A DNA stretch of 64,000 nucleotides from Phocoena phocoena (taxonomy: Eukaryota; Chordata; Mammalia; Artiodactyla; Phocoenidae). Shown one piece after another: positions 15,101 to 24,894 of this stretch. The stretch spans positions 46,270,879 to 46,334,878 of the forward strand of contig NC_089238.1 of NCBI RefSeq assembly GCF_963924675.1, written 5' to 3'. Each line of letters begins with the position of its first letter. Positions within the stretch are counted from its first letter, which is position 1. A program made the position numbers and the translations under genes. Below the pieces are notes generated by a model. That model saw only the letters and a list, made by a program, of their open reading frames with translations, was not told where the DNA came from and searched no databases.

Positions 15101-17263
15101 GCCAGCCTTGTGCCTGAGTTGGGGAGGGCCATGTGCAGATGGGCCAAGCAAGGCTGACTGCCACACCGGACAGGATCATTCATCTTCTGGGCCACTCCAG
15201 CACCGCGACTCCAGGCTTACTGGAGGCAGCTCCACCAAGGGCCCCTCAGCAGGCAACTTCTAGGACCCCCTCAATTTTTAGGTCTCCTCCCAAACCCAGT
15301 TCTCCATCTTCCCTATAGTCTAGTCCCAGGCTCTTATCCACCACTCGTACCTTTGTCCTTCATTCTAGAAGGATCCCCTGAGTCTGGTTCCAGCCTTTCT
15401 CATTTGGGACAAGACCCTGAATTCCAAGGCTGCCCCCTCCTCAGATTTTGGCTTCACCTGCTCCCCTGAATACCAGTTCCAGATCTTCCTCAGATTCTGG
15501 TTCTAGCCTTCCCCAGAAGGAGTGGGGCTCTGCCCTGGCAGCCATACCAGTGGCACCCGCCCATCAGGCCTGGCACATCGTTGTATCTCTGCCTCGGTGC
15601 CTTGGTAATAAATGTCCAAAACGAAGCCCTACGTGGGAGCAGAAAACAGAGTTAGGGAAGGGAGCAACAGAGGATTACGAAAGAGGGCACGCAAGGATGT
15701 TCTCCAGATGTAAACCCAGGATGCAAGTCTGACAGGCCCCAGCATACTCCTGGGGATACAAAGGCCTGAGACCTCCCCCACCCTGACAGCAGAGGGCAGG
15801 CTTCAAATGTCTCCACAGCCCCAAGCCTGGGCACAGAGCCTGGCACAGGATCAGGGGCAATTCATGTTTGGTGAAAGACTAAGTGAGCTGCTGCCATGGG
15901 GCGAAACTCCTCCAGATCCAGACCATGCCAGAAAGTCCAGGACGAGGCTGCCCAGAGCACAGGACCAGGAGGCCATCCCAAGATGGCTCAGCTGCCCACG
16001 CTGCTGCCCCAGGGGCACTACCTGGGAGTCCATGAGGTAAACACCATGGTTCCGGGCATAGGCCGTGCTCCCCGGAAGGGCGATCACTCTGGCTCCCCGG
16101 AAGCCGTCCCAGCTGATCCCTGCAGGTGGGGGAGTCAGGAGGCTCTCCAGGGACCCCAACCCAAGGAACGGGGGAATCCCTTCCAGGAGGAGGGCAGGGG
16201 CATCCAGGCACCTCTAAAGAAAATATGGTTTCCAAAGCCAAACGGACATTCCTCTGGGAGAATGACAACACCTCACCCCCAAAGTTTGTCCACAGAGCCC
16301 TTTGGGGCAAAGGGGGCAGGGCTGGGTATCTCCACTCTACGGACAGGCAGACTGGCCCAGCAGGGGAAGCCCTGCCTCCAGGCCAGGCCCAGAGACGGGG
16401 TGGGTGAGGAGAGGCAGAGCCACGTTGGCTGTGGCTAGGGAAGGCAGTCCGAAGCCTTCTCAGGCTCACCTGGGTTTGGAGGAACAGACAGCAGCATGTC
16501 GGTGCTGCAAACCCACACGCCTGGCGGGGAGCCTGGGCCCAGCTGTGGGGAGAGAGAATGAAGCTGGTGGCTGGGCCCAGCCCTTCCTCTGCTCCCACAC
16601 AGCACAGCCTCGGCCTGTTCCAGGGAGACTCAGGCTGCTGAGGTAACAGGGGCCTTCCTATATCCATGGTGCTTATGCCAGCCCTCCCGCCTACTTCCTG
16701 AGGCCATACCTCCCCGCAGTGTGGCCAACGCTAACATCCTGAAGCTCTAACTAACTCCAGGCAACCGAAGCCATTGTTCCTGGCATCCCCTGTCTGAGCC
16801 AGCACAGACTATGGCTGGTGGCTCAGCAGGAAGGCCCCATGGCAGCTGCCTGTCTCACCCGATGGCTCATGATGTCCAGCAAGCAGTCCAAGTTGCAGAC
16901 CACGGCCTCCACAGGGGCCTGGGGGTTCTCCACAGGGAGGCAGGTGAAGGCCCGGCCACAGTCATCGAAGGGGAAGTCTCGGCCCTGGGGTGGGAGCAGG
17001 GACAGGCAGAAGAGCTTGAGGCAGAGAGCCTGGGCAGAAAGCCATCAAGCTAGAGGACTTTTACAGAGTGTGTTCTCATGTGATTTGTTTAAATTACATG
17101 ATTATGGTAAAAAATTAACAAATGCAGATACACAGAAAGAAAAACAATCCCTCAGGGATAATAACCGTTGCCCTTATTTTGAGGTTATGCCCTTTCATAT
17201 ACCTCATATGCATACTATTTTTTTCTTTTTTTACAAAAATGAAAAAGACGGAGACAACAGAAC

Positions 17264-17313
<50 letters not shown>

Positions 17314-19705
17314 TACAAGTCAAACTGGAGAAAGATTGGGAACCATATCAATGTCAATATCCTGCCTGTAATTATACTATAGTTTTGGAAAATATGACCA
17401 TTGGCGAGATCTGGGCAAAGTTTACAGAGGCTTCCCTCTGGATTATTTCTTAAATGTGGATCTACAATGATCTCAATCAAACTTTCAATTAAAAAGGCTG
17501 AGATCATTCTATACAAACTTGTGCGGCTGGCCTTTTTCACTGAACGATGAAAATATATTCACCGATGCTCACAGTGAGCCAGGCCAGGCCCCAATTTCAG
17601 CATTTGATGGGTCATCTCAGCACATCCACATGAAGTAGGAACTGCTGCCATCCTCATTTTACTGATGAGGAAACTGAGGCCTAGAAACAGTCAAGTGACT
17701 TGTCCCAGGTCACAGAGCTGGTCAATGCACAGGTCGGTGCAGAGAGTTAAATGGACCTTTCAATCATTGTCTAATACTCCACTAGGAGGATATGCCGTTT
17801 ATATTTAACCAGTTCCCTATTTTGGACACCTGGATTAATTGTATTTCTGATTCTTCAGGATTTGCACAATGCACACTGGCACACAAAGGCAGAAGACCCC
17901 TAAAGTCCCATCCAACCCCGAGGATTGACCATCCTTCTGCATGGCCCCTGCCCAGCATTCTACTGACCATGTGCAGGATGAGGATCCAGGCCGAGTGCAG
18001 AACATCTGATGTGACCACCTATCAAAAGTGGAAGAGCACTGTTCACAGAGGTCTGGGCGGATGGCACCCTCTTGTGCAGGGAGAGACCCCAGCACAAGTC
18101 CACACAAGAACCAAAGGGGGGACTTCCCTGGTGGTGCAGTGGTTAAGAATCTGCCTGCCAATGAAGGGGGACACGGGTTCGATCGCTGGTCTGGGAAGAT
18201 CCCACATGCCACGGAGCAACTAAGCCCGTGCACCACAACTACTGAGCCCGTGCGTCACAACTATTGAAGCCCACGCGCCTAGAGCCCGTGCTCTGCAACA
18301 AGAGAAGCCACTGCAATGAGAAGCACGCACACTGCAACGAAGAGTAGCCCCCGCTCACCGCAACTAGAGAAAGCCCGTGCGCGGCAACGAAGACCCAACG
18401 CAGCCAAAAATAAATAAATAAAATTAATTAATTAAAAAAAAAAAAGAACCAAAGGAACAACCAGCAAGGTCAAGACCAATGGCCACAGGCAGGCACGAGG
18501 CAGCCCTGGCCACTCCTGGATAAGGAAGCACAGCAGCCTTCCAGTTGGGCCACTCCCCTGTCCCCTGTTTTTAGGGAAGGCTGCAGGCGACAACGTGGGG
18601 CTGGCTGGCGGGTGACTCGCAGTAAGTCAGCTTCATGGCAACCACACAGTGGTTCCCTCCCCTGCGGGTGCCACCCCCACTGCCAGAGCGTGTCCATGCC
18701 TGTGACCACCCTCACTGCCTGTGCCAGGGTGCCATGCAGGCAAGGTGATCTCGTGAAGTGGCTGGGTGTGTGTGGGACGTGGGCCCAAGCTCTACACACC
18801 GGGGGCCACTGCACCTCAGTTCCAGCAAACCACTGCTATGTGGGAAGGAGAGTCCAGGGTAGCAAGATGAGATTTCTCAAGGGAAGCCAGAAAGCCTAAC
18901 TCCTAGATACTGGCTCTGACTTTCTAAAACCACTACAAAGGCTGCCCCTGCCTTCTGCCCTCACCTGGACGAGTCTGCTCAATCTACAGATGCAAAAACT
19001 GATGCCAAACCAGAACTGGGCAGAAAAATGGAGCCCGAAGAGCTGGGGACCTTGGAAAGGCTCTGTTTGAAGCCCCCATCCCCGCTGTACCCAAGGGGGC
19101 ACTTGAGCAGCACTCACAGTGAAGCCCGCACGGGCACTCAGGTGCTCAGCAGCCACCAGGAGGGCGTTGAGGGTGGCTCCTCCACTGCCCACATGAACCT
19201 CAGGGTCTTCCACGGCCAACAGCAGCGTCCTGGCGGGGATCTGCTCTCGCTTCTGCCGTATCTCCAGCTCTGCAGTCAGAACATGACTGGGACCTGTCCC
19301 CCAGCCTCTCCACCCTGGTCCCAAGCACCTCAAGCAAACCTCCTGACAGCCATTATTTAATCTTCTTTGACTTAGCAGCTTTTCATCTAGTAGCTCATCA
19401 GATCTTTTCCCAACTCAGTGAGGTAAGTACAATTACTCCCACTGCACAGATGAGAAAACCGAGTCTCAGTGAAGTGACCTATGTCGGAGGTCACGCGGCT
19501 AGGAAGAAGCAGAATCTGGGTTGGAACCCGGGTCTGCCCAGCTCCTGGGGCTGTAGGGGTATGTGACAAGGAAAGGGGAGAGGGTTCCACATTAGGGGCA
19601 GAGTGGAGAGGGAAGTCAACTACCTCTCTGGAAGACCTCGACGCTGTCCTTGTACTGGCATGTCAGGATGATGACCGTCCAATCAACCCCCTTCGGCTGC
19701 TCCAT
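6054..19705 (-). CDS. FCSK: FCSK (FUK), L-fucose kinase, complete coding region in 23 exons
   Basis: FCSK is a cytosolic enzyme that phosphorylates L-fucose with ATP to L-fucose-1-phosphate, the first step of fucose salvage to GDP-fucose. The coding exons total 3228 nt (1075 residues plus stop), with all phases compatible, GT/AG boundaries and no internal stop. Coding exons 1-23 are listed separately. The protein starts [14 protein letters not shown]. It has an N-terminal pyrophosphorylase-like region with [11 protein letters not shown] at about 55-65. The C-terminal GHMP kinase has motif 1 ([15 protein letters not shown], about 712-726), the ATP loop ([12 protein letters not shown], about 833-844) and motif 3 (AGAGGGGF, about 1022-1029). 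Human FCSK is 1084 residues. Length agrees up to LLG, after which this protein ends with one Asp. The ATG at 19705-19703 is preceded by an acceptor-like CCAG. Confidence 0.97.
6304..6527 (-). CDS. FCSK: FCSK coding exon 22 ([10 protein letters not shown]...VLAKTE)
   Basis: 224 nt with a CCCCAG acceptor and a GTATGG donor. It contains GHMP motif 3 ([14 protein letters not shown]). Confidence 0.96.
6600..6745 (+). repeat. Probable MIR fragment in FCSK intron
   Basis: Pattern of GAACCTGGGTTCAGTACTCA followed by a GAGGACTAACGAGC...GGTACCCGGCAC tail. Diverged. Confidence 0.5.
7030..7129 (-). CDS. FCSK: FCSK coding exon 21 ([10 protein letters not shown]...CAEAFRQ)
   Basis: 100 nt with a CTGTAG acceptor and a GTAAGG donor. 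It ends one base into a Gly codon. Confidence 0.95.
7213..7400 (-). CDS. FCSK: FCSK coding exon 20 ([10 protein letters not shown]...RLARNLLQ)
   Basis: 188 nt with a TCGCAG acceptor and a GTGAGC donor. It encodes [10 protein letters not shown], a conserved stretch of this kinase family. The intron before it in the gene (7401-9058) is the longest within the kinase-domain part. Confidence 0.95.
8110..8245 (+). repeat. L2 3'-end fragment
   Basis: GACCGTAAGACTTTTGATGG...CAGGACCCAATACAGAG...ATAAATAGTTGTC matches the L2 3' tail pattern. It lies in the 7401-9058 FCSK intron. The rest of that intron (7401-8100 and 8250-8550) shows no recognised element. Confidence 0.65.
8554..8653 (+). repeat. 36-bp minisatellite, about three copies
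   Basis: Unit containing TGACATTCTGTATGATCACA repeats with a 36-bp period (ACATT at 8561, 8597 and 8633). Copies are near-identical. Intronic in FCSK. Confidence 0.92.
9059..9178 (-). CDS. FCSK: FCSK coding exon 19 ([10 protein letters not shown]...LEQVLTT)
   Basis: 120 nt with a CTGCAG acceptor and a GTATGG donor. It completes the ATP loop. Confidence 0.95.
9342..9485 (-). CDS. FCSK: FCSK coding exon 18 ([10 protein letters not shown]...PHGSGL)
   Basis: 144 nt, CCACAG acceptor, GTGAGC donor. The GHMP ATP-binding loop [12 protein letters not shown] is split between this exon and the next. Confidence 0.95.
9827..10048 (-). CDS. FCSK: FCSK coding exon 17 ([10 protein letters not shown]...YCQPHAP)
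   Basis: 222 nt with a CACAG acceptor and a GTCAGG donor. It completes motif 1 ([14 protein letters not shown]). Confidence 0.95.
10144..10310 (-). CDS. FCSK: FCSK coding exon 16 ([10 protein letters not shown]...PARVDFS)
   Basis: 167 nt with a GGCAG acceptor and a GTGAGC donor. It starts GHMP kinase motif 1. Confidence 0.95.
10485..10695 (-). CDS. FCSK: FCSK coding exon 15 ([10 protein letters not shown]...RDKWLS)
   Basis: 211 nt with a CCTCAG acceptor and a GTGGGT donor. It ends two bases into an Arg codon. The intron before it in the gene (10696-11376) contains a 20-base C tract on the plus strand. Confidence 0.95.
11108..11127 (+). repeat. Poly-C tract of 20 bases
   Basis: Homopolymer C on the plus strand. 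In the FCSK pre-mRNA this is a G20 run within an intron. Confidence 0.9.
11377..11747 (-). CDS. FCSK: FCSK coding exon 14 (DWDLWDPD...PLMATLDQ)
   Basis: Largest exon at 371 nt, fully open. Acceptor CATCAG, donor GTGAGT. It is the linker and helical region between the N-terminal domain and the GHMP kinase. It leaves one base of a Val codon. Confidence 0.95.
12012..12354 (+). mobile_element. CHR-2-type SINE, full length, with TSD
   Basis: Body from about 12024 to 12342 with AAACTACCCCAG repeated at 12012-12023 and 12343-12354. Antisense to FCSK, in the intron between coding exons 13 and 14. Confidence 0.93.
12462..12526 (-). CDS. FCSK: FCSK coding exon 13 ([10 protein letters not shown]...FFQKTGI)
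   Basis: 65 nt ending two bases (CG) into an Arg codon. Acceptor CCCCAG, donor GTAGGG. Confidence 0.93.
12725..12830 (+). repeat. MIR fragment
   Basis: AACTGGCTCTGCAGCCCAAG ... CTCAGTCTCCGGCCTGAAAA ... GGGGATAAGAAT pattern. Confidence 0.65.
13012..13182 (-). CDS. FCSK: FCSK coding exon 12 ([10 protein letters not shown]...GRLDSWE)
   Basis: 171 nt in phase 0, TGCCAG acceptor, GTAGGT donor. Confidence 0.95.
13304..13405 (-). CDS. FCSK: FCSK coding exon 11 ([10 protein letters not shown]...QHCHLR)
   Basis: 102 nt in phase 0, TCACAG acceptor, GTGAGG donor. The sequence is part of a repetitive, left-handed-helix-like region. Confidence 0.95.
13825..13960 (+). repeat. MIR fragment
   Basis: TGGTCTTAGGCAAGTAACTT and AAAATGGGGATAATAACACC are characteristic. 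Confidence 0.85.
14065..14177 (-). CDS. FCSK: FCSK coding exon 10 ([10 protein letters not shown]...VHSQVE)
   Basis: 113 nt with a TTTACAG acceptor and a GTAAGA donor. The spliced junction gives LTVAYVPDGS. Confidence 0.95.
14300..14400 (-). repeat. MIR fragment, antisense
   Basis: CCAGAGAGGCTCAGCAACCT then AAAGTCACACAGCTAGAAAG. Confidence 0.75.
14593..14764 (-). CDS. FCSK: FCSK coding exon 9 ([10 protein letters not shown]...RDQPLTV)
   Basis: 172 nt ending one base into an Ala codon. Acceptor CCCAG, donor GTGGGT. Confidence 0.95.
14943..15062 (-). CDS. FCSK: FCSK coding exon 8 ([10 protein letters not shown]...GARPVQ)
   Basis: 120 nt in phase 0, CTCCAG acceptor, GTGACT donor. Confidence 0.95.
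15548..15628 (-). CDS. FCSK: FCSK coding exon 7 ([10 protein letters not shown]...PDGRVPL)
   Basis: 81 nt in phase 0, ACGTAG acceptor, GTATGG donor. Confidence 0.94.
16022..16119 (-). CDS. FCSK: FCSK coding exon 6 ([10 protein letters not shown]...GVYLMDSQ)
   Basis: 98 nt completing the Gly codon. Acceptor CTGCAG, donor GTAGTG (weak). Confidence 0.95.
16470..16542 (-). CDS. FCSK: FCSK coding exon 5 ([10 protein letters not shown]...LSVPPNP)
   Basis: 73 nt ending one base into a Gly codon. Acceptor CACAG, donor GTGAGC. Confidence 0.95.
16859..16984 (-). CDS. FCSK: FCSK coding exon 4 ([10 protein letters not shown]...DIMSHR)
   Basis: 126 nt in phase 0, CCCCAG acceptor, GTGAGA donor. Confidence 0.95.
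17266..17310 (+). repeat. (CA)n microsatellite, about 22 units
   Basis: Uninterrupted CA dinucleotides in the FCSK intron between coding exons 3 and 4. Confidence 0.95.
17605..17735 (-). repeat. MIR fragment, antisense
   Basis: CATTTTACTGATGAGGAAAC then GTCCCAGGTCACAGAGCTGG. Confidence 0.8.
17968..18018 (-). CDS. FCSK: FCSK coding exon 3 ([17 protein letters not shown])
   Basis: Short 51-nt phase-0 exon with a TAG acceptor and a GTCAGT donor. It is flanked by a CHR-2 SINE upstream in the gene and a CA repeat downstream. Confidence 0.93.
18106..18455 (+). mobile_element. CHR-2-type SINE, full length, with 12-bp TSD
   Basis: Body from about 18118 to 18443 flanked by AAGAACCAAAGG at 18106-18117 and 18444-18455. 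Antisense to FCSK. Confidence 0.94.
19118..19269 (-). CDS. FCSK: FCSK coding exon 2 ([10 protein letters not shown]...SARAGFT)
   Basis: 152 nt with a CTGCAG acceptor and a GTGAGT donor. It encodes the glycine-rich [17 protein letters not shown] signature of the N-terminal nucleotidyltransferase-like domain. Confidence 0.95.
19365..19545 (-). repeat. MIR fragment, antisense
   Basis: GCACAGATGAGAAAACCGAG...GGTCACGCGGCTAGGAAG. Confidence 0.75.
19624..19705 (-). CDS. FCSK: FCSK coding exon 1 (MEQPKGVDW...SVEVFQR)
   Basis: 82 nt from ATG, leaving one base (G) of the next codon. The donor is GTAGTT, which is weak. The bases before ATG (CTTGGCCAG then A) look like an acceptor, so the 5' UTR probably begins in an upstream exon. 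Confidence 0.93.
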
Positions 19706-19744
19706 TCTGGCCAAGGTTGAGGGGCTTCCAGGGCAGAGATATGG

Positions 19745-20270
19745 GTATATGTGAATTTTTTAAAAATTATCATACCCTAAAATTGATTTCTTTGGTTGTA
19801 AGTAGTTTTATGAATTTTAATACATGTATAGATTCTTGTGGTTACTACCACCATCTGCATCTTAAAAAGCTCCCACATGCTAACCCTTTACAGTCACACC
19901 CTCCTCCATCCCTCACCCCTGACAACCAGCCATCTGTTCTCCAAAGCTATAGTTGGAATGTAATCTTTTGAGATTGGCTTCTTTCACTCAACATAACGCC
20001 TCTGAGATTCATCCAAGTTGGCTATGCATATCCATAGTTCTTTCTCTTTTTTTGCCAAGCAGTATTCCATCGTATAGACATCGCACAGTCTGTTTCTCCA
20101 CCCACCCACTAAAGGACACCTGGGCTGCTTCCAGGTTTTGGTAATCATGAATAGAGCTGCTATAAACATTCATGTGCAGATTTAGCGTGAACATAAGACT
20201 TCATCTCTCCAGGCGGACACCTAGGTGTGGGATTGCTGGGTCACGTGATGAGTGTATCTTTGACTTCATC
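19745..20270 (-). mobile_element. L1 3' region fragment, antisense
   Basis: Contains GCAGTATTCCATCGTATAGA, CTGGGCTGCTTCCAGGTTTT and GTGTGGGATTGCTGGGTCAC, the familiar antisense of an old mammalian L1 (L1M type). Lies upstream of FCSK coding exon 1, in the first intron. Confidence 0.8.
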
Positions 20271-20279
20271 AATCTGGGT

Positions 20280-21700
20280 GCATGACATTTCCTCAGGAGA
20301 GGAAGTAAGGGGAGTGGGGTGGGGTTGACAGGGGATCCCACCTTAAAACAAGGGGCTGCCCTTTCTGTACCGCAGGCCCCTCATCATCCAACCATTGGCA
20401 CTGAGCTGCAGGGAGGGAGGCTCTAACTTCTAGGCTCCTGAGGCTGAGGGCAATTCCCCGGAAAAGAGGGAAGCTCTGGGAGAGGTGTACCAGTTTGTTC
20501 AAGCACAGCATGCTAACAGCACCCACTACAGGGACCTCAGAGGGGACCTCCCCTCCCAGAGGCTCCAAGCCAGAAGGGGGCTGCAACCCCACCTGTCAGC
20601 CATCTTCCTCCAGGGCACTCTGAGCAAGTGAGGGGAAGGTGAAGCCAAAGCTATGGCTTCACCCACTCCTCTCCCCCAACACTCCTTTCCTACCGGATAA
20701 GAAACCAATCTGACTGTAGAGACCCTGGCCTCCCCAAGACCTCTGTGGACGAGTCCCTAGGAGTGCGCTGGCATCTACCTCTGGCAGGGTCCCAGTTGCT
20801 GTCCCATGCAGCAGCCCACCCCCACCTCTTCCCTCCAGCCCCCAAAGCTCAGTGTGGGGAGGGCCGGTGGAGTGAGCTGCATGCCACCCCAGAGGTGCCC
20901 TGAGCACACGTCCATCTGCAGTCAACCCTCACCCCAGCTGGAGCCAACAGGAAACCTGAACCTCAGTAATGGTTCCTTCCTATGCCAGACTCTGCTGCCA
21001 CCGAGCCCAGGGTTCAGGCTGACAGACACTGCCACTGAGCAACGCTCATACTCCCACGAGCTTTCAGGGAAAGCTTCCACCGCTAACAAAAATTGCTCTT
21101 TCCCTGTTCAGCTCAGGAGGGAAATCCAGAGGGGAAACCTGAGCTAGAGATCTTGGCCAGGCATCTGAGGTCAAAGGCATTCCCCAGGTTACCCATCTGG
21201 CCTTCTCAGTAAAGGGGGTGTCTGGGGATTCCAGACTGGCCACCAACTCCCTGTGTGATCTTCGGCATGCCTAACCCTCTCTGGCCTCCTGTGGTAGGGA
21301 GTGTAACGGACAGATGCCCCCATCTTGTTCACACAGAGACCATGCTTCCCACCAACCAATGACATGAAGAAGACAGACCCACTCCTACAAGATGGGGATC
21401 CTCTGACAGGCACTCTTGGCTCCAGAACTCCCCATCAACCCAACAGAAACTGTCTTACAACCGCACTGCAGTCTGAGAGCTTTCTACCCATCCCTCCTTT
21501 CTTCCTTCCGGTGCTGTCACAGGAAGCAGAACTGAAAACTGACAGCTCTCTCTGCTTCCTCCAGCTCCCTCCCCTTCTTCCCTCCCCCAATAAATCTCTT
21601 GCAAGTCTAATCCCATCTTGTTCTCTGCTTCTCTGAGGAGCTAAACCATCATGGGAGTATATCATCTTCCTCTTGGGACTGCCAAAGGAAAAATTACTGT
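20280..21700 (-). other. FCSK: FCSK first intron, mostly unique sequence
   Basis: No exon recognised. A possible diverged MIR lies at about 21215-21310 (CCCTGTGTGATCTTCGGCAT). Confidence 0.5.
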
Positions 21701-21734
21701 AAGAACCTCTAAATTAAAGTCTGGGAAGTACTTT

Positions 21735-21870
21735 CTTTATCCTTAAAGATGAAGAAACTGAGGCACAGAGAGATTAAGTGACTTGACCAAGGTCACAGAG
21801 CTAGCAAGTGGTAGAGCCAAATTTGAACCCAGACACCTTTTTTCCAGAGTCCATTCTCTTAACCCCTACA
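21735..21870 (-). repeat. MIR fragment, antisense
   Basis: GAAGAAACTGAGGCACAGAG followed by CAAGGTCACAGAGCTAGCAA. Confidence 0.85.
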
Positions 21871-22389
21871 CTGAATCTACTTTTTAGGATGGAAAAAAGA
21901 ACAGACGTACTAAATATATGTAAAGTGCCCAATACAATGTGACAATGAAATGGGGATGGCATTAATGATAACAGCCACTAGAAGTGAGCTCATCCACCCA
22001 TTCTGACCCATAGTTAAGGCACTATGATTTTTCATCTTCACAACACCACTGCCAGGTAAGTATTCTGTCCACTTTACAAATGCTAGTTGATGCTGCATCC
22101 GTGACTGGGACCTGGGTGTCTCAGATTCTTATTTAGGTGATGGTGATAATGATGTTTGATCCCAAGCAAACGTTCTAAAAGAGAGCAATGAAGAAATGCC
22201 CCAAGGAGAGTCCAAAGGTCTGAGCCCGGTCTTGGCATAGTGACTGAGAGTCATGAGCAGATGACAGGTCGCAGGCAGAGGAGGGAGGACGGCATGATCT
22301 GGACTGTACTCTACTAGAAACTGGACAGAGGAATAGTCCTGGGCTGCAAATCAACCCCCAGAGGCTGTCCCCAACTCTCCCTCTTCCTG

Positions 22390-22535
22390 TGTGATCTTGA
22401 GCAGGTTACTTAACCTCTCTGAGCCTCAGTTCCTTAATTGAAAACTGGGGCCAAGATAGCAACCTCCTAGGATGGTTGCATTAAATAAAACACAAAAATA
22501 TGTGGCACACAGCAGGAGCTCAATGAATGGTAGTT
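22390..22535 (+). repeat. MIR fragment
   Basis: GTGTGATCTTGAGCAGGTTA, CTCTGAGCCTCAGTTCCTTA and AGCAGGAGCTCAATGAATGG. Confidence 0.85.
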
Positions 22536-22789
22536 CTCTCCAGTGAGGAAAAGCAACAGGAGAGTTCAACTTGACCCTGAAGCGGGTTGGAGCGAAGGCT
22601 CTGATATATTTTCTGGGTCAAAGATGCCCCTGTAGAAGAAAAAAATCAGGGAAGGCCTGGGAAAATCAACCAAGGCTAAGTAGCATGCCTTGCCCGATAA
22701 GACTAAAGGGTATTATGAGAACACAAAAGGTGGAACAGTACTGGTGGCATAGGGAGTGTCTTCTTCAGGCACCACGCCAGAGACACGCT

Positions 22790-22960
22790 GAAGTATCAGC
22801 TCAGGTGACCCACTCAACAGCCCTATGAATTGAATTTTACCACATCTACGTTATATTTAAGGAAATTGTAGCATAAAGAGATGAAATAGCCTGCCCAAGG
22901 ACATAGACAGCTTTTACAGGCAGGTCAGGTGTATCCAACTCCAAGACTCTTGTTCTTACC
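22790..22960 (-). repeat. MIR fragment, antisense, diverged
   Basis: GAAATTGTAGCATAAAGAGA...GCCTGCCCAAGGACATAGAC...GTGTATCCAACTCCAAGACT. Confidence 0.6.
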
Positions 22961-23439
22961 CACCCTGTAGAAACAAGACATCTCTCCTGGAGTCTTTAAC
23001 CTCTGTCATACCTGACATTTGTACAGAAATTTTAGATAATACAGGCCTCTATCCAATATTCTGCACATTTCCAACAGAACTTCATCTACTGAGGCCAAGT
23101 TGAAATAGTTCTTAATGTCCTCAGCCACACGCTGCCTAAAATTAGGATGGGGAAGGGAAGCCAGGGACAGAATAAAATAGTAAGGCCTCTTCATATTTGC
23201 TTTTTGAAGAGAAGTGGGGCAGGGATTTTGCATTTTAAGGGGAAAGAGTAGCCCCACGGAGGAATCTGATTTATCTTCTGGGAAGCGAAAAAAGGCAGAA
23301 GGAAGGTGATTGGGAGTAAAATTACATTGCAAATTACACAAACGTCATATAATTGAGATTTGTGGATAATGACGAGCCCCGATGGGGCAAACGGAGGCAG
23401 GAAAAGCGACCTCAAAGGAAAAATCACCAGCGCCAGCAT

Positions 23440-24140
23440 CCAGAGGCCCACCTGCCTATGGTCCCTGTCCCGGGCGTCCCCAAGTCCCGGAGCTCCTGTA
23501 GAAAGACCCAGGCCAACGGGTTGAAGGACCCGCAGACGCCCCTTGGAGCAAGTGGGCGCCCGGAGGCTGCTGCAGAGTTCCCCGACGCTCTTCCCTATCA
23601 GGAACCAGGCAGCCAGTGGCCCGGCTCAGTCTTGCGGGTCCAAGTGTGTGGGAGGGAGGCGGAGAAACGCCGCAGAACACTGGGGGTACCGTACCGGTAT
23701 CCGCGCGGTCTGATATACGTGTCTCCGCCGGCTCTCGGCACAGCAGGATCTTTAACGCGGGGCTGTGCGTGCCTTCGCGGCGCACCCTGGTAAATGTAGT
23801 TTCAGCCCTCCGCTCGCCCTGGCTTGTCCTCCCCAAAAGCCCAGCTCGGAGCTATCGCCTGAGCCAGCGGAGATGGTCAGGGCAGCGCTTTCCTAAAGGG
23901 CAGTGATTCTTCCCTTCGAGAAGTGAGGTGAGGGGAGAAGGCGGCTCCGCTGGGCAGCAAAACTACAACTCCCAGAGGAACCAGTGCGTTGTAAAGACAA
24001 AACTCGTTTTCTGAGACTCGGGGTTCCAGGTTTGTGTTTTGTTCGTTTGTTTAACCCCCTGGCGGGGGGCGTGGTGCCGCCGCGTTTCCCCGAAGAGACA
24101 CAAATCAAACCCTGAGGAAAAAACCCCACAGGTGTTCGAG
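23440..24140 (-). promoter_or_regulatory. FCSK: FCSK CpG-rich promoter region with ZNF143-like motifs
   Basis: GC- and CpG-rich block about 3.7 kb upstream of the FCSK ATG. It has an ACTACAACTCCCAGAGG element at 23962-23978 (+) and a divergent ACTACATTTACCAGGGTGC element at 23800-23782 (-). An ETS-like CTTCCGG is at about 24200. The non-coding first exon and TSS could not be fixed by eye. Confidence 0.65.
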
Positions 24141-24669
24141 CGTAAGCGACTACAGTTGGATTGGCAATTGGCCATGCTTTGGCGGGTTCATTATGTGGGT
24201 CCTTCCGGTAGAAACTTTTCAACTCTGTAGTGGGAAAAAGATCTGTGGCTTTTTTGGAAAAGTTATGAATGGCAGCATTGTTCGTAAGAGCGGAAAACTG
24301 TAAACTCTCTCTCCCGGGTACTGGGAAAATAAACTAGGCACATCCATGCAATGGAATACTATGCAGCAGTTAGAAATAATGAGCTAGATCTACATGTTCA
24401 ATAGGGAAAAGTGTTCAAGACACTTTGTTAAAGAACATTATGTACGGGAATCTACTCATGTCAAAAATAATGTATGCGGACATATAGTACATGTGGATAG
24501 GAACCGGACTGGAAGGAGCACCCTCTGAGATGGAGACTGCCAGGGATGGGGATAGGCAGGGAGAACTTGAGCTTTATTTGTATTGTTTGAATTTTTCCTA
24601 TGAGAATATACTTGCCAAATCTAGTGTCCTTAATAGGGAGCCTGCGAGGCCCAAGCGGTCAGTCTCAGA

Positions 24670-24860
24670 GAAGATGAGGGATTCTGCTGTAACTCTGTGT
24701 AACCTTGGCCAGTCCCTTGGCTATTCTGCCTCCTTGTCTTTATCTGTAAAATGCGGTAATAGTAGTGTCAAATGCCTAAGATTCTTATGAGGATAAGATA
24801 AATACATTCTTGACTCCATAGTAAATTCTCCAAAAATATTAACCATTATTATGATGACTG
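24670..24860 (+). repeat. MIR fragment
   Basis: CTCTGTGTAACCTTGGCCAG, TTTATCTGTAAAATGCGGTA and ATTAACCATTATTATG. Confidence 0.75.
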
Positions 24861-24894
24861 TTGTTACTCCCATGCGGACTCCTTAAAGCTGGAT

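Noticed and set aside
16818..17453. 211-codon plus-strand open frame ending in poly-His/Thr
   Set aside because: It is antisense to FCSK exon 4 and runs through a CA repeat. No homology is recognisable.
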